From JAEZRQ01 sp049294415 (GTDB lineage: Bacteria > Patescibacteriota > Patescibacteriia > Patescibacteriales > UBA12465), in assembly GCA_049294415.1 (NCBI GenBank), contig JBAQCS010000029.1, positions 1 through 12,809 on the forward strand: DNA of 12,809 nucleotides, written 5' to 3'. Made by a program: the position numbers and the translations under genes. The notes beneath the pieces were generated by a model. The model had not been told where the DNA came from, ran no database searches, and saw only the letters and a list, made by a program, of their open reading frames with translations. This document shows, piece after piece, positions 11,925 through 12,809 of the stretch (position 1 is its first letter; each line of letters begins with the position of its first letter).

Positions 11925-12809
11925 CTAATAAATAGCCTGGGCCACTGTTTTAGCCACTTCTTTATCAAAAGGATTGGGTAAGATTAACTCAGCTGTAGGA
12001 TTTTTGATTAAATTAGCTAAATTTTCAGCCGCACGAACGAGCATTGTATCTGTGATTTGTGAAACGTGATTATCTAAAGCTCCTCTAAAAACACCAGGAA
12101 AAACTAAAACATTATTAATCTGATTGGCAAAATCACTGCGACCAGTGGCAACTACTAAAGCGCCAGCAGCTAGTGCTAAATCAGGCATAATTTCCGGAGT
12201 TGGATTAGCTAAAGCAAAAATAATTGGGTGTTCATTCATAGTTTTTACCATCTCAGCCGTTAAGGCTCCGCCCACTGAAACGCCGATAAAAATATCAGCT
12301 CCTATAATAACTTCCGATAATTTGCCCTGTGAGTGATTAAGATTGGTTAGAGTGGCAATTCTCTCTTTTTCGCTATTAAGACTCTCTCTGCCCTGATAAA
12401 TGGCTCCCTGGCTATCACAAACTATAATGTCCTTAAAACCATAATCTAATAACAAACTAGTAATAGCTAGTCCGGCCGCCCCAGCTCCATTAATAACTAT
12501 TTTAGCCTCTTCTTTATTTGAACCCTTAACCTTTAAAGCGTTAATGAGCCCAGCTAAAACAACCGTGGCCGTACCATGCTGATCATCATGCATCACAGGA
12601 ATATTAAGTTCAGCTTTAAGACGTGCCTCAATATTAAAACAACGTGGAGCAGAAATATCTTCTAAATTAATACCACCAAAAACTGGAGCTAAATATTTAA
12701 TAGTTTTGATAATTTCTTCTTCATCTTGAGTATCTAAGCAAATTGGAAAGGCATCTACGCCAGCAAATTCTTTAAATAACACACACTTACCCTCCATAAC
12801 AGGTAGAGC
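11925..12809 (-). CDS. NAD(P)-dependent malic enzyme, 5' end outside window
   Basis: 295 codons are visible; the frame is open to the window edge (ALPVMEGK), so the ATG at 12797 is internal. The enzyme oxidatively decarboxylates malate to pyruvate with NAD or NADP. LPVMEGKCVLFKEFAGVDAFPI carries the catalytic Lys region; INLEDISAPRCFNIE (the LEDI acidic pair) and the MHDDQHGTA motif hold divalent-metal ligands; VINGAGAAGLAI (about 101-112 from the internal Met) is the dinucleotide-binding loop; FALANPTPEI and GRSDFANQINNVLVFPG complete the substrate and cofactor site. It is the short bacterial form, ending soon after the catalytic core, without the phosphotransacetylase-like domain of MaeB. 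The cofactor preference cannot be read safely. It supplies pyruvate and reducing power; no link to the sigma operon downstream is evident apart from direction. Confidence 0.94.
   Translation of the reverse strand, partial: ALPVMEGKCVLFKEFAGVDAFPICLDTQDEEEIIKTIKYLAPVFGGINLEDISAPRCFNIEARLKAELNIPVMHDDQHGTATVVLAGLINALKVKGSNKEEAKIVINGAGAAGLAITSLLLDYGFKDIIVCDSQGAIYQGRESLNSEKERIATLTNLNHSQGKLSEVIIGADIFIGVSVGGALTAEMVKTMNEHPIIFALANPTPEIMPDLALAAGALVVATGRSDFANQINNVLVFPGVFRGALDNHVSQITDTMLVRAAENLANLIKNPTAELILPNPFDKEVAKTVAQAIY

Noticed and set aside
1..12809. Search by eye for tRNA, rRNA, tmRNA, RNase P RNA, insertion sequences and CRISPR arrays
   Set aside because: No conserved motif of any of these was found; a covariance-model search would be needed to exclude divergent RNAs.

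Overview
The window is AT-rich bacterial DNA with short intergenic gaps and many single genes that each have their own hairpin terminator. It carries a SIMPL-domain protein, a PIN-PhoH protein, AlkD, RlmH, MscL, a short malic enzyme, small cysteine- or methionine-rich exported proteins, and an ECF sigma factor paired with a three-helix membrane protein. This mix and the weak use of Shine-Dalgarno sites resemble Candidate Phyla Radiation (Patescibacteria, Parcubacteria-like) genomes. That placement is an inference from gene style; no marker gene in the window proves it. TGA is used as a stop (sigma gene), so the code is standard bacterial.

Layout. 1-276: end of a response-regulator receiver domain and a terminator. 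277-3397 (minus): SIMPL protein, PIN-PhoH ATPase/nuclease, AlkD DNA glycosylase. 3398-4845: an unusually structured stretch with three small genes (48 aa plus strand, 56 aa minus strand, 56 aa plus strand) around rlmH. 4846-7288 (plus): MFS transporter, MscL, and an exported collagen-like protein. 7358-8837 (minus): a VIT/CCC1-like membrane protein, an M50-like membrane metallopeptidase and a lipoprotein. 8902-11875 (minus): a cysteine-rich membrane-anchored protein, a helical-repeat protein, an exported methionine-rich protein, and the ECF sigma/membrane-protein pair. 11925-12809 (minus): malic enzyme, cut by the window edge.

Regulation. Two promoter classes can be read directly. Five sites carry a perfect extended -10 box (TGnTATAAT), and one of them leaves essentially no leader before the ATG. 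Separately, three genes (the ECF sigma gene itself, the Cys-rich gene and the Met-rich gene) are preceded by the same two-part motif TGAAG-N16-CGTATTA, exactly what an autoregulated ECF sigma regulon would look like. Two plus-strand small genes have a related TGTAAC-N16-CGTAT(A/T) motif with the same 16-base spacer.

How it may work together. The most interesting unit is the putative envelope-stress circuit at 8902-11922: sigma factor, translationally coupled membrane partner (likely its anti-sigma or sensor), and two exported proteins rich in Cys-x-Met, Met-Gly and His motifs that could bind metal or respond to redox state. The function is inferred; the shared promoter motif is seen in the sequence.
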